49,590 nt of DNA from Gemmatimonadota bacterium (GCA_947462095.1 CANHNQ010000012.1:1-49590), one strand, 5' to 3'; shown: positions 1 through 8,637, counted from the stretch's first letter. Notes: generated by a model from the letters alone, not told the origin. Made by a program: numbers and translations.

Positions 1-1
1 G

Positions 2-679
2 AACACCGTGCTCACCGGCCGCACCATTACGTGGAGCAGTTCGAACACGGCGGTGGCCACGGTGAACAGCAGCGGCGTGGTGACCACCCTCACCGCCGGC
101 ACCACGACGATTACGGCCACGAGTGAAGGGCAGAGCGGCACCGCGGACCTGACCGTGATCGCGCCGGTGGCGACCGTGTCGGTCACGCTCACGCCCACCT
201 CTATCACCGCAGGCGCGACGTCGCAGGCCAGCGCCGTCACGCGCGATGCGTCGAACACCGTGCTCACCGGCCGCACCATTACGTGGAGCAGCTCGAACAC
301 AGCCGTCGCCACGGTGAACAGCAGTGGCCTGATTACCACCCTCACCGCCGGCACCACCACGATCACCGCCACGAGTGAAGGGCAGAGTGGCACGGCCGAG
401 CTCACGGTGACCGCGCCCGTGGCGCCAGTCGCAACCGTGTCGGTCACGCTTACGCCTGCTTCGGTCGCCGTGGGCGCCACTTCGCAAGCCAGCGCGGTCA
501 CACGCGATGCGTCGAACACCGTGCTCACCGGCCGCACCATTACGTGGAGCAGCTCGAACACAGCCGTCGCCACGGTGAACAGCAGCGGCGTGGTGACCAC
601 CCTCACCGCCGGCACCACCACGATCACCGCCACCAGTGAAGGGCGGAGCGGCACGGCGGACCTCACGGTGACACCATGA
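2..679 (+). CDS. Big2-domain repeat protein (5' end outside window)
   Basis: The reading frame is open at the left edge, so this is the C-terminal part of a larger protein (about 225 residues visible). It consists of near-identical bacterial Ig-like (Big2) domains. Each has a WSSSNTAVATV core, a GTTTITATSEG strand and a TVSVTLTP domain start. Such domains usually form rigid stalks of surface or secreted proteins. The protein ends straight after the last domain, with no anchor or sorting signal. Its TGA overlaps the ATG of the next gene as ATGA, so the two are probably translationally coupled. The repeats are also near-identical at DNA level (see the repeat entry). The function beyond a structural or adhesive role cannot be read, and the N-terminus is not visible. 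Confidence 0.85.
   Translation, partial: NTVLTGRTITWSSSNTAVATVNSSGVVTTLTAGTTTITATSEGQSGTADLTVIAPVATVSVTLTPTSITAGATSQASAVTRDASNTVLTGRTITWSSSNTAVATVNSSGLITTLTAGTTTITATSEGQSGTAELTVTAPVAPVATVSVTLTPASVAVGATSQASAVTRDASNTVLTGRTITWSSSNTAVATVNSSGVVTTLTAGTTTITATSEGRSGTADLTVTP
2..679 (+). repeat. Tandem 252-261 bp DNA repeats encoding Big2 domains
   Basis: The block beginning gaacaccgtgctcaccgg occurs at 1, 253 and 514, giving periods of 252 and 261 bp (84 and 87 codons). The longer unit has an extra APV-type linker. Copies 2 and 3 are identical over more than 80 consecutive bases, from about 244 and 505. This points to recent duplication or gene conversion rather than ancient domain duplication. The array probably continues left of the window. 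Confidence 0.85.
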
Positions 680-2301
680 CCATCAGGTATCGGCTCAGTC
701 GTCCGCTCACACGTCTGTGCGTGGCCGGCGCCCTCATGGTGCTGGCCTGCGCGGAACCGATCGTCGGTGATCCGTCCGTTGCGTCGGTCGAGCTCACCCC
801 CCCGTCGCCGACGCTTCGGGCCGGTGCGACGGTCGTGCTGAGTGCGCGCGCCCTCGATGCCAATGGCAATGCGGTCCCCGTCTCGCCGCTCGCCTGGTCA
901 AGCAGCGACGCGTCGGTGGCCACGGTGTCAGCAACTGGCGTGGTCACCGCGACGGCGCCCGGGGCGGCACGGATCGCCGTGAGCGCCCGTGGCGTGAGCG
1001 CCACGACCACCGTCACCGTAACGCAGCGACCGGTGGCCTCCCTGGTCGTCACGCCGGCCATCGCCGCCGTCCGCGTCGGGGGGACGGTGCTGGTTCGCGC
1101 GCAGCCACTCGACGCCGACAACGTGGCGCTCGTGGGACGACGCATTACCTGGTCGAGCAGTGACCCCACGGTCGCGCGTGTCGACGCCGAGGGAATCGTG
1201 ACCGGTGTTGCCCCCGGTGCGGCCACCATTGCCGCGACCTGTGAGGGGCGCACGGCGCAAGCCGCCGTGACGATCACACTGCCCCCCATTCAGTCGGTCT
1301 CGATCACGCCCGGGTTGGATACGTTGACCGTGGGTACCGATCGCCAGTTTACGGCCACGCTGCGCGACGCCGCGGGCGCGGTGTTGCTCGGTCGCGTGGT
1401 GGCGTGGAGCTCGAGCGCCGTCACGGTGGCGGCCGTGACGGCCACCGGCAATGTCATCGCCTTGCAGCCGGGATCCACCACGATTTCCGCGTCGAGTGAG
1501 GGGCGCGTCGGGACGGTAACCGTCGTTGTGCGAGCACGGGCCGCCGGTGCGGTCTCGCTCACGCCCAGCGTCTCCACGCTCACGGTTGGATCGCTGCTCA
1601 CGTTGCAAACGCAAATCACGGACAACAACGGCAACGTCCTGACCAACCGCCCGGTCACCTTTGCGAGCGACGCGCCAGCCGTGGCGTCCGTGACGGCGGC
1701 CGGCGTGGTCACCGCGCTTGCGCCGGGGAACGCGCGCATCACGGCGGCAAGCGAGGGAAAGACCGGTCTGGCCAGCGTACAGGTCGTGCCCCTGCCGATC
1801 GCCGCGTTGGAGATCACCCCCGCGTCGGCGTCGCTGTCCGTCGGCGAGGTCCAATCGTTTTCGGTCGTGGCGCGGGCCGCCAACGGCGCGCAGCTCACCG
1901 GACGCAGTATCGCGTGGCGCAGCGGGGCGACCAGCGTCCTCACCGTCAGCCAAACGGGTGTCGTGACCGGCGTGGCACCCGGCGTGGCGTTGGTCGTCGC
2001 CGAGAGTGAAGGGATTTCCACGACGAGTACCGTGACCGTCAGCGTGCCAGCCGTTGCATCGATCACGATCGCACCGGTCAATTCGCTGATCGGGCAAAAC
2101 AGTAGCGTCCAGTTGGTGGCATCGCTCCGCGATGCGTCGGGGGCACCGCTGTCCGGCCGCACCATCACCTGGCGGAGCTCCAACGAGAATGTGGCGTTCG
2201 TGTCGAGCACCGGCGTCGTGGTCGGCGTCCGGAGCGGCACCGCCATCATCACCGCGACTTCCGAGGGCATCAGTGCATCAATCTCGATCACGGTTCGCTG
2301 A
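676..2301 (+). CDS. Lipoprotein with about six Big2 domains
   Basis: This 541-residue protein starts at an ATG that overlaps the previous stop (ATGA). A short basic N-terminus, a hydrophobic stretch and the lipobox VLAC near residues 22-25 indicate a lipoprotein signal. The mature part is a string of about six Big2 domains, starting near residues 30, 118, 205, 290, 378 and 460. Each opens with an xVxxTP motif and carries a WSSS/WRSS core. Unlike the upstream gene, the domains have diverged in sequence. It is likely an outer-membrane-anchored, surface-exposed stalk or binding protein. No catalytic domain is visible. The TPR gene that follows starts two bases after the stop, so the three genes probably form one operon. 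Confidence 0.85.
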   Translation: MTIRYRLSRPLTRLCVAGALMVLACAEPIVGDPSVASVELTPPSPTLRAGATVVLSARALDANGNAVPVSPLAWSSSDASVATVSATGVVTATAPGAARIAVSARGVSATTTVTVTQRPVASLVVTPAIAAVRVGGTVLVRAQPLDADNVALVGRRITWSSSDPTVARVDAEGIVTGVAPGAATIAATCEGRTAQAAVTITLPPIQSVSITPGLDTLTVGTDRQFTATLRDAAGAVLLGRVVAWSSSAVTVAAVTATGNVIALQPGSTTISASSEGRVGTVTVVVRARAAGAVSLTPSVSTLTVGSLLTLQTQITDNNGNVLTNRPVTFASDAPAVASVTAAGVVTALAPGNARITAASEGKTGLASVQVVPLPIAALEITPASASLSVGEVQSFSVVARAANGAQLTGRSIAWRSGATSVLTVSQTGVVTGVAPGVALVVAESEGISTTSTVTVSVPAVASITIAPVNSLIGQNSSVQLVASLRDASGAPLSGRTITWRSSNENVAFVSSTGVVVGVRSGTAIITATSEGISASISITVR

Positions 2302-2302
2302 G

Positions 2303-3463
2303 GTGCGCGTGCTGGCGCGCCTGACGCGACGCATGGCGCGACGCCTCGCCGGAACGCTCGTCGGCATCGCCGTGTGTGGGGCGCCGATCCGGGCCCAGAG
2401 CAGCGCGCCGAGCCTGACGGCAAAGCGTACGCTGACCACGGGCGCGGCTCCTGGCTGTGCACTGCCCGTGATCGGGCAGGCGCAGGCCGTCAGACGCGAC
2501 AACGCCGAGGCACGTCGTCTCGCCGCGGCAGGGCAGGAAGCCGCGCTGATCGGCGACCAGACGGCCGCTCGCGACGCGTTTGCCCGCGCGGCGGTACTCA
2601 ATCCGGGTGATGAGCGCATCGCGTACGACCTCGGCCGCGCGCACGAGGAACTCGCCGACTCGGCGAAAGCCATCGCGGAGTTCTGTCGATACCTCTCGCT
2701 GTCGCCGGCCGGACGCGAAGCCGTCGATGTGCGTGATCGCCTGCAACGGATCGTGCCGGCGGCCGCGCAACGCCGGGCGGCCGATGTGCAGGTAGCCTTT
2801 CGTCTTGGCCTCGCCCTCTTCGATGACGGCAGCTACGAGGCGGCCATCCGGGCGTTCGACGATGTGGTGCGCGACGCGCCGACGGCGTCAGAGGGATACT
2901 TCAATCGTGGGTTGGCCCGCGCCGCCAACGGATCGCGCGCCAGCGCGCTGCAGGATCTTGAGCTCTATCGTGCCAATGCGCCGACGGTCGACGATCGCGT
3001 CGAAGTCGGGCGTGCCATCGAAGTGCTGCGCCGCCCCGTGTACCGGCCGGGCGTTGCCTTCCTGCGCAGCCTCCTGCCGGGCTTTGGGCAGTTCTACACC
3101 GGCCATCCGGTGCGCGGCGTGCTCGTCCTCGCCGCGGCTGGCGGCGCGACCGGACTCGCGTTCACGCCACAAACCACGACGGCCACCATCGCATATGTGG
3201 ACCCGAACGGGGCCCCCGCGCCGTACACGCGAACCACACAGGAGCGCGCGTTCTTCACGGTCGGCGTGGGCGCCGCGGCCGCCGTCACCGTCATCGGCCT
3301 GATTGACGCGGTGGTGTCGGCCAATCGCTCGCAGCGCGGCGCGACGATCGTGGCGCGCCGATCACGGAGCACGAGCCTCGGCAGTGCCGCGTCCGCCGTG
3401 GCCGTCGCGCCCTGGTTCGATCGGCGCGGCCCCGCCGGGGTCACGGTCGCGCTTCGCTTCTAA
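2303..3463 (+). CDS. Secreted/membrane TPR protein with C-terminal hydrophobic module
   Basis: I chose the GTG at 2303, just after the upstream stop. An ATG at 2333 is an alternative. Both give a basic, hydrophobic signal peptide ending near AQS. Residues of about 60-250 contain alpha-helical TPR-like repeats with A-F-x-x-A patterns such as RDAFARAAVLNPGDERIAY and EAAIRAFDDVV. The C-terminal third has SLLPGFGQFYTGHPVRG followed by two hydrophobic segments. This resembles DUF5683-type modules, by recognition of the LLPGxGQFYxG pattern only. It is probably a membrane-associated assembly or scaffolding protein working with the Big2 proteins upstream. The stop overlaps the convergent hydratase stop by three bases (3461-3463 against 3460-3462). 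Confidence 0.7.
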   Translation: MRVLARLTRRMARRLAGTLVGIAVCGAPIRAQSSAPSLTAKRTLTTGAAPGCALPVIGQAQAVRRDNAEARRLAAAGQEAALIGDQTAARDAFARAAVLNPGDERIAYDLGRAHEELADSAKAIAEFCRYLSLSPAGREAVDVRDRLQRIVPAAAQRRAADVQVAFRLGLALFDDGSYEAAIRAFDDVVRDAPTASEGYFNRGLARAANGSRASALQDLELYRANAPTVDDRVEVGRAIEVLRRPVYRPGVAFLRSLLPGFGQFYTGHPVRGVLVLAAAGGATGLAFTPQTTTATIAYVDPNGAPAPYTRTTQERAFFTVGVGAAAAVTVIGLIDAVVSANRSQRGATIVARRSRSTSLGSAASAVAVAPWFDRRGPAGVTVALRF

Positions 3464-4245
3464 CGGGACTTGAAGGCGCCGATCGCGTTCCGGGTGAACT
3501 CGGACAGCACCAGCGTGCCACTCATCGACGCGCGCTCGGCAAGCAGTGCATCCCACGTGTCCGTGCCCGCCCAGAAGACGCGTTTGAGCATCGCCATCGC
3601 CTCCGGATTGGAGGCGGCGAGCGTAGTCGCCAGTGCGGTGACGGCGTCATCCATGGCGGCGACATCGTCGAACAGCTTCGCGTACAGGCCGTGCCGTTCG
3701 CCCCACGCCGCGTCGCGCCAGTCGGCGTCAACCGACATCGCGCCGAAGGCCGCCAGTCCGATCTTCTTCTCGATCACCGGACCGACCACGAATGGACCGA
3801 TGCCAACCGCCAGCTCGCTCAGCTTGGCCGACGCTTTGGTGACCGCCATGCTGAAGTCGGAGGCGGCGATGAGTCCGACCGCGCCCCCCGCCGCTTTGCC
3901 GTGCACGCGGCTGATCACGAACTTCGGAGCACGGATCATGGCGAGGATCACACGGGCAAACCCGCTGAAGAACTCCTGACCCTGCTCCGGCGTGGCAATC
4001 GCGGTGAGTTCGTCGAATGACGCACCCGCGCAGAACGGGCCGGTGCCACCGCTCTGCAGTACGATCACACGCGCAGCCGGGTCGGCGCCGACCGCCGTGA
4101 CGGCCGCTGCGAGATCGCGTAAGATCGCACTCGGTAGCGCGTTGCTCTTCGGATGAAAGAATTCGATGCGGCCGATACCGTCGGCAATGTCAGTTCGGAC
4201 GTAGCCGTCCGGACTGTTGGCGGGGAGGGGAGCGTCTGTGGTCAT
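3460..4245 (-). CDS. Enoyl-CoA hydratase/isomerase family protein (PaaF-like role possible)
   Basis: This 261-residue crotonase-fold protein has the [10 protein letters not shown] oxyanion-loop motif and the central [10 protein letters not shown] motif. In classical enoyl-CoA hydratases the first catalytic Glu follows GGG. Here that position is not Glu (GGAVGL), but the second Glu is kept in [12 protein letters not shown]. It could therefore be a hydratase, an isomerase or a hydrolase. It is divergent from paaA with 62 bp between starts. In the PaaF role it would hydrate 2,3-dehydroadipyl-CoA. This is the only hydratase candidate for that step in the window, since the other crotonase is PaaG. 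A TATTTT box sits six bases before its ATG. Confidence 0.8.
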   Translation of the reverse strand: MTTDAPLPANSPDGYVRTDIADGIGRIEFFHPKSNALPSAILRDLAAAVTAVGADPAARVIVLQSGGTGPFCAGASFDELTAIATPEQGQEFFSGFARVILAMIRAPKFVISRVHGKAAGGAVGLIAASDFSMAVTKASAKLSELAVGIGPFVVGPVIEKKIGLAAFGAMSVDADWRDAAWGERHGLYAKLFDDVAAMDDAVTALATTLAASNPEAMAMLKRVFWAGTDTWDALLAERASMSGTLVLSEFTRNAIGAFKSR

Positions 4246-4251
4246 CGCTGC

Positions 4252-4257
4252 AAAATA
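4252..4257 (-). promoter_or_regulatory. Putative -10 box, leaderless start of the hydratase gene
   Basis: TATTTT reads on the minus strand and ends six bases before the ATG at 4245, so transcription would begin at or next to the start codon. No Shine-Dalgarno sequence lies in the six-base gap. TCGACA lies about 15 bp further upstream as a poor -35 candidate. Confidence 0.45.
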
Positions 4258-4271
4258 GCGTCGCGTTCCGA

Positions 4272-4301
4272 TTGTCGAACCCCGTTTGCGGTGGGTACAT
4301 T
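4272..4301 (+). promoter_or_regulatory. Putative leaderless promoter of paaABCD
   Basis: TTGTCG (4272-4277) and TACATT (4296-4301) are separated by 18 bp. The -10-like hexamer ends six bases before the paaA ATG at 4308, which predicts a transcript starting at the A of the ATG. The intergenic region is only 62 bp and also holds the divergent hydratase promoter, so the two transcription units could be co-regulated. Confidence 0.45.
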
Positions 4302-4307
4302 CCGAAC

Positions 4308-5279
4308 ATGGACCAGAACCTGCCCGTCCCCACCGAGGATCCGGCCCTCCTGGCTGCCTTCGAAGCTCGCATCGCCGCTGGCGAAAGCATCGAGCCGAAG
4401 GACTGGATGCCGGAGCGCTATCGTAAGCAGTTGACGCGCATGATGTCGCAGCATGCGCACTCCGAAATCGTCGGCATGTTGCCCGAGGGCAACTGGATCA
4501 CGCGCGCGCCCTCGTTGCGCCGCAAGATGTCGCTCATCGCCAAGGTGCAGGACGAAGCCGGGCATGGACTGTACATCTACTGCGGCGCCGAAACGCTCGG
4601 TGTCGATCGGCATGACCTCGTCGAAGCGCTCCTCGACGGGCGCGCGAAGTACTCGAGCATCTTCAACTATCCCACGCTGTCCTGGGCGGATATGGGCGTG
4701 ATCGGGTGGCTCGTGGATGGCGCCGCGATCGTGAACCAGACCGTGCTGGCGAAGGCGTCGTATGGCCCGTACGCCCGCGCGATGGTGCGCATCTGCAAGG
4801 AAGAGAACTTCCACAAGCGTCAGGGCTACGAGATCTGCTCGGTGCTGGCCAATGGCACGCCGGAACAGAAGGCGATGGTGCAGGAAGCGTTCAACCGCTT
4901 CTGGTGGCCGTCGCTCATGATGTTCGGTCCGAGCGATACCGATTCGCCGAACAGCGCCGAGCTGCTCAAGTGGCGCGTGAAGCGGAAAACGAACGACGAA
5001 CTGCGCCAGCGCTTCGTGAATCTCACCGTGCCGCAGGCGATTGCCATCGGCATCACCGTGCCGGATCCGGATCTGCATCTCGACCCGGCCACCGGCAACT
5101 GGGTGTTCGGGGAGATCGATTGGAGCGAGTTCTTCGAAGTCCTGAAGGGCAACGGTCCGTGCAATCGCGAACGGCTCGAGGCACGTCGGAAGGCGCACGA
5201 AGACGGCGCATGGGTGCGGGCGGCGGCCACGGCATATGCCGAGAAGCAGCAGGCGCGTTCCTCCACGGCTGCGGCCTGA
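4308..5279 (+). CDS. paaA: Phenylacetyl-CoA 1,2-epoxidase, catalytic subunit PaaA
   Basis: This 323-residue di-iron monooxygenase subunit matches the PaaA family in length. With its partners it converts phenylacetyl-CoA, O2 and NADPH into ring-1,2-epoxyphenylacetyl-CoA in the cytoplasm. Ferritin-like metal-binding ExxH motifs are visible as DEAGHG (Glu83, His86) and [11 protein letters not shown] further on. The family signatures MLPEGNWI and FGPSDTDSP are present. I chose the ATG at 4308 over an in-frame TTG at 4272, because homology starts at MDQN and a -10-like box lies just before it. It heads paaABCD, with paaB starting 16 bp after its stop. Confidence 0.96.
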   Translation: MDQNLPVPTEDPALLAAFEARIAAGESIEPKDWMPERYRKQLTRMMSQHAHSEIVGMLPEGNWITRAPSLRRKMSLIAKVQDEAGHGLYIYCGAETLGVDRHDLVEALLDGRAKYSSIFNYPTLSWADMGVIGWLVDGAAIVNQTVLAKASYGPYARAMVRICKEENFHKRQGYEICSVLANGTPEQKAMVQEAFNRFWWPSLMMFGPSDTDSPNSAELLKWRVKRKTNDELRQRFVNLTVPQAIAIGITVPDPDLHLDPATGNWVFGEIDWSEFFEVLKGNGPCNRERLEARRKAHEDGAWVRAAATAYAEKQQARSSTAAA

Positions 5280-5295
5280 TCACCGGATCCCGATC

Positions 5296-5583
5296 ATGGC
5301 AGACAATCAGTGGCCCCTCTGGGAAGTGTTTACGCAGCCCAACAAGGGTGAACCGTTCGAACACGCCGGCAGCGTGCACGCCCCCGATGGCGAGCTCGCG
5401 CTGCAGAACGCGCGCGACGTGTATGCGCGTCGCGGCGAAGCGGTGAATCTGTGGGTGGTGCCGAGCGCCGCGATCGTGGCGTCGGCGCCGTCGGATGCCG
5501 GCCCGTTCTTCGATCCGGGCAACGACAAGCCGTATCGTCATCCGCAGTTCTATATCGCGCCGCGTGGCGTGCGCATCTTCTGA
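5296..5583 (+). CDS. paaB: Phenylacetyl-CoA epoxidase subunit PaaB
   Basis: This is a 95-residue protein of typical PaaB length. The family opening WPLWEVFTQPNKGEPFEHAG and the end YRHPQFYIAPRGVRIF are recognisable. PaaB is a small non-catalytic subunit that bridges PaaAC heterodimers in the epoxidase complex. The ATG at 5296 follows the paaA stop by 16 bp. paaC begins seven bases after its own stop, so the subunits are made from one message. No unusual feature was seen. Confidence 0.95.
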   Translation: MADNQWPLWEVFTQPNKGEPFEHAGSVHAPDGELALQNARDVYARRGEAVNLWVVPSAAIVASAPSDAGPFFDPGNDKPYRHPQFYIAPRGVRIF

Positions 5584-5590
5584 GTCGCTG

Positions 5591-6391
5591 ATGACCGAAC
5601 CGTCGTTCCAGGTGGCCGCACCGCGCCGTACGCCGGTCGCCAATCCGTTGTTCGAGTACCTGCTGCGTCTGGGCGACGATCGCCTCGTGCTCGGGCACCG
5701 GCTGTCGGAGTGGTGTGGCCATGGGCCGATCCTCGAAGAGGACATTGCACTGTCCAACATCGCCCTCGATCTGATCGGGCACGCCAGCTCCCTGCTCGCG
5801 CTGGCCGGCGATCTTGAAGGGGAGGGACGCGATGCCGACAAGCTCGCGTACTTCCGCGACGCCGTGGCGTATCGCAACGCGCTGTTGGTGGAAGTTCCCA
5901 ACGGCGATTTCGCCGTCACGATGGTGCGGCAGTTTCTGTTCGACGCCTACAGCGTGCTGCTGTGGGACGCGCTCTCGCGCTGCGAGCACGAAGGGCTCGC
6001 AGCGATCGCCGTGAAGTCGCTCAAGGAAGACAAGTACCACCTGCGCCACAGCAGCGAGTGGGTGGTGCGGTTGGGCGACGGTACCCAAGAGAGCCAGCAG
6101 CGTGCGCAGCAGGCGCTCGATTCGCTCTGGCGCTACACCGGTGAACTGTTCGATCACGATGCCGTTGATGACGCCGTCGCGGCCGAAGCCTTCATCGCGA
6201 TCGATCACGACGCCCTGCATTCGTTGTGGCTGACGATGGTGAAGGACGTGGTGCAGCGCGCCACGCTGACGCTCCCCACCGACCCGGCCATGCGCCGCGG
6301 CGGACGGCGCGGTTTTCACACCGAATCACTGGGGCATATGCTGGCGGCCATGCAGATCGTGGCGCGCTCGCATCCTGGCGCCTCCTGGTAG
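5591..6391 (+). CDS. paaC: Phenylacetyl-CoA epoxidase structural subunit PaaC
   Basis: This 266-residue protein has a ferritin-like fold related to PaaA and partners it in the epoxidase. Family blocks visible are RLGDDRLVLGHRLSEWCGHG, EDIALSNIALDLIGHA and KEDKYHLRHSSEWVVRLGDG. In characterised complexes PaaC has lost metal binding and stabilises PaaA. It starts at the ATG at 5591, close behind paaB. It ends 10 bp before paaD, and no strong ribosome-binding site precedes it, which is consistent with translational re-initiation within the operon. Confidence 0.95.
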   Translation: MTEPSFQVAAPRRTPVANPLFEYLLRLGDDRLVLGHRLSEWCGHGPILEEDIALSNIALDLIGHASSLLALAGDLEGEGRDADKLAYFRDAVAYRNALLVEVPNGDFAVTMVRQFLFDAYSVLLWDALSRCEHEGLAAIAVKSLKEDKYHLRHSSEWVVRLGDGTQESQQRAQQALDSLWRYTGELFDHDAVDDAVAAEAFIAIDHDALHSLWLTMVKDVVQRATLTLPTDPAMRRGGRRGFHTESLGHMLAAMQIVARSHPGASW

Positions 6392-6401
6392 GCGGCCCCC
6401 C

Positions 6402-6890
6402 ATGCTGAGCCCAGACGAGGTATACGGGGTCCTCAACACGGTGATGGACCCCGAGGTGCCGGTCATCAGCGTGGTCGAGCTGGGCATCGTACGTGACGTC
6501 GCCATTCAGAACGACGCGGTCACGATCACGATCACCCCGACGTACTCGGGGTGCCCGGCCATGCGCGAGATCGAAGCCGACATCCGCACCGCGCTGCTCG
6601 AGCGCGGCGTGCGTGACGTGCAGGTGAAGCTGGTGCTGTCCCCTGCCTGGACCACCGACTGGATCGGCCCCGACGCCCGCGAGAAGCTTCGTGCCTACGG
6701 CATCGCGCCGCCGGGGCGCGCCGAACCTCAGGGGCTGATCACGCTCACCCGCGCCCGCGTGGCGGTGCCCTGTCCCTTCTGCGGTTCGAGCGACACACGA
6801 TTGCAAAGCGAATTCGGCAGCACGGCGTGCAAGGCGATCCACGTATGCAATGCGTGTAGGCAGCCGTTTGATGAGTTCAAGGCGCTGTAA
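6402..6890 (+). CDS. paaD: Epoxidase maturation protein PaaD (MIP18 plus zinc ribbon)
   Basis: This 162-residue protein has an N-terminal MIP18/DUF59 domain (VMDPEVPVISVVELGIVRDV, then PTYSGCPAM with its conserved Cys). The C-terminal ribbon has CPFCGS and CNAC cysteine pairs. PaaD is needed for active epoxidase and is thought to aid assembly of the Fe-S centre of the reductase PaaE or of the metal sites. Its usual partner PaaE is not next to it: after the stop comes a long hairpin and then minus-strand genes. The TAA stop lies at the very base of that hairpin. Confidence 0.93.
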   Translation: MLSPDEVYGVLNTVMDPEVPVISVVELGIVRDVAIQNDAVTITITPTYSGCPAMREIEADIRTALLERGVRDVQVKLVLSPAWTTDWIGPDAREKLRAYGIAPPGRAEPQGLITLTRARVAVPCPFCGSSDTRLQSEFGSTACKAIHVCNACRQPFDEFKAL

Positions 6891-7017
6891 ACTGCCAACG
6901 GCTTAGGGGGCAGGGAGGAGGGTGTCAGGGAGGAGGATGCAGCAACCGCTTGCGCGGTACACCTGCATCCTCCTCCCTTTTTCTCTCCTTCCCTGCCCCC
7001 TAAGCCGTTGGCAGTTT
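6889..7017 (+). terminator. 129-bp nested hairpin after paaD; bidirectional terminator or repeat element
   Basis: The outer arms 6889-6916 and 6990-7017 are perfect 28-base reverse complements. The inner arms 6927-6942 and 6963-6978 are perfect over 16 bases. The tip has a 5-bp stem (6945-6949 with 6954-6958) and a TTGC loop. Polypurine and polypyrimidine runs make up much of the arms, including a short T run at 6978-6982. The left arm starts within the paaD stop codon, and the right arm ends about 20 bp before the stop of the convergent OmpA-like gene. It is far larger than a normal intrinsic terminator, so a MITE- or REP-like mobile repeat is an alternative. Confidence 0.75.
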
Positions 7018-7037
7018 CAAACTGTCAGCACCAAGCC

Positions 7038-8618
7038 TTACTTGAGATCACCAAACGGCATGTGACCGGCGCGCTCTTCCGCCGAGCGGCACGCAGTCGG
7101 TGCTCCCTTGCCGTCCAACAGCTGCCAGATCTCCACGCGACGGTTCGGCGCCTGCGCGGCCTTGTTGGACTTCGAGACGCGGGGACGCGGCGGGCCGGGG
7201 TCGGCGTCGCCATTCGGCGCGATGATGCACTGTTCGCCGAAGCTCGACGACACGATGCGATCCTTGATCGATGCGGCGTCCTTGCCAGCCAGCTTCAGCA
7301 ACCGTGCCATGACCGCGGCGGCGCGGGTCTTGGCCAGCTTGTTGTTGTACGCCTCATCGCCATACCAGTCGGTGTGTCCTTCCACCGACACGCGCAGCGT
7401 CGGCATGCGCATCATGGCGTCGAGCACCACCTTGAGCGTATCCATCCCCGACTTCAGCACGATCGCCTTGTCGAAGTCGAACAACGTTTCGTCGAGGGCG
7501 ACACGCGCCGCGGCAACGGCCTTGCATTCCACCGTGGCCGACTTGGACTGCGAGCTGCCGTAGGCCGTCTTCGCGGCCGTGATCGAGGTCGAGCCGGCGG
7601 CGTGGCACGTCGCGGTGCCATTGCTGACCGACGCGATCGAGGCGTTGGCCGAGCTCCACGTCACCGCACCGAGATCGACGTTGTCCGCGTCAACGGCCTT
7701 CGCCGTGAACGGCAGCGTCATACCCACATCGGTGGAACCGCTGGCCGGCGTGAGCGTCAGGGTCCACGCCGGAGGCGGCACCGTGACCGTGCTCGAAGCC
7801 GAGCGCTCGATCTTCTTCACGATCCCCTTGCAGGTGATCGTCGCCGTGCCGTACTTCACGGCGGTAACCTTCGCGCTGTTGTCGACCGTGGCGACCGCGG
7901 CATCGCTCGACGAGCACGTCAGGTTCATCACCTTCCGCATCTCGATCGGACGCGCCTTCATGTCGGCGGCGGACAGCGCGAACTGCCGGTTGCTGCCACG
8001 CGTGATCGTGGCCGTGGCCGGATCGATCTTGAGCGCCCAATCGAACTGTTCGACGGTCGCGCAACCACCGCGGAGCGCGTACGTCACACCGGCGCGGAGG
8101 CCGAGGTTCCGCGACGTGCCTTCGAGATTCTGCTCGTTCGGCGACGGGTTGTTGTCGACAATACCGTCGATGCGTGCGCCCCACCGGCCGCTCGAGCACA
8201 GCTTCAGGCCCACAAGACCCGTCATGCCGTCTTCGTATTCGTTCGGCGTGCTGCGACCCGCGTACACCGAGTTCAGATAACCGGCGCCAAGCACCAGCGC
8301 GGCCTTCTTCGACGGAACGAATGGGACGGTCAGCGTGGCCAGACCGCGGAACGGGCGGTACGTGATGTTCTCGCTGGGCGCGCGGTTGGCCTTGGTGCTG
8401 CCAACCTGGATGTCGCCCTCGACACCAAGCCACTTGTACACCGAGAGATCCGCACGCGCGCCGATGCCGGCCACGTTATCGATGCGAATGTTGTCGTCGA
8501 TCTTGGTGTACTGCCCGAAGGCGCCCACTTCGATGCGCTGGCCGAGGCTCTGAGCCTGAACCGCGGGGACCGCTACGATCGCCGACAGCAGCGAGAGACC
8601 GATCAGTCGTTTTGTCAT
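7038..8618 (-). CDS. OmpA-family outer membrane protein with inserted Big2-like domains
   Basis: I chose the ATG at 8618, giving a 526-residue protein with a signal peptide ending at AVQAQS. An upstream GTG start has no signal-peptide logic. Residues of about 22-190 look like a beta-barrel (alternating hydrophobic strands, GAFGQYTKIDDN). Next come about two Big2-like domains, recognised by LTCSSSDAAVATVDNS and VTWSSANASIASVSN, with several cysteines. Last is an OmpA peptidoglycan-binding domain: FDFDKAIVLKSG, VSVEGHTDWYGDEAYN and NKLAKTRA. It probably anchors the outer membrane to peptidoglycan. It lies between the paa blocks but is transcribed against them, so a role in phenylacetate metabolism is unlikely. 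Confidence 0.85.
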   Translation of the reverse strand: MTKRLIGLSLLSAIVAVPAVQAQSLGQRIEVGAFGQYTKIDDNIRIDNVAGIGARADLSVYKWLGVEGDIQVGSTKANRAPSENITYRPFRGLATLTVPFVPSKKAALVLGAGYLNSVYAGRSTPNEYEDGMTGLVGLKLCSSGRWGARIDGIVDNNPSPNEQNLEGTSRNLGLRAGVTYALRGGCATVEQFDWALKIDPATATITRGSNRQFALSAADMKARPIEMRKVMNLTCSSSDAAVATVDNSAKVTAVKYGTATITCKGIVKKIERSASSTVTVPPPAWTLTLTPASGSTDVGMTLPFTAKAVDADNVDLGAVTWSSANASIASVSNGTATCHAAGSTSITAAKTAYGSSQSKSATVECKAVAAARVALDETLFDFDKAIVLKSGMDTLKVVLDAMMRMPTLRVSVEGHTDWYGDEAYNNKLAKTRAAAVMARLLKLAGKDAASIKDRIVSSSFGEQCIIAPNGDADPGPPRPRVSKSNKAAQAPNRRVEIWQLLDGKGAPTACRSAEERAGHMPFGDLK

Positions 8619-8631
8619 AGAATCCTGTGCG

Positions 8632-8637
8632 AAAGTA
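8632..8637 (-). promoter_or_regulatory. Putative -10 box of the OmpA-like gene
   Basis: TACTTT on the minus strand lies 13 bases before the ATG at 8618. A weak AGGA Shine-Dalgarno-like sequence sits in that gap. The predicted leader is only a few bases long. The -35 region is not convincing. Confidence 0.35.

Noticed and set aside
1-679. CRISPR-like spacing of repeats
   Set aside because: The repeats are 252-261 bp, coding and in frame; they are Big2 domains, not short repeats with spacers.
3460-4245. Calling the hydratase paaF outright
   Set aside because: One catalytic Glu position of classical hydratases is not Glu, and the crotonase family has many activities, so the gene symbol was left empty.
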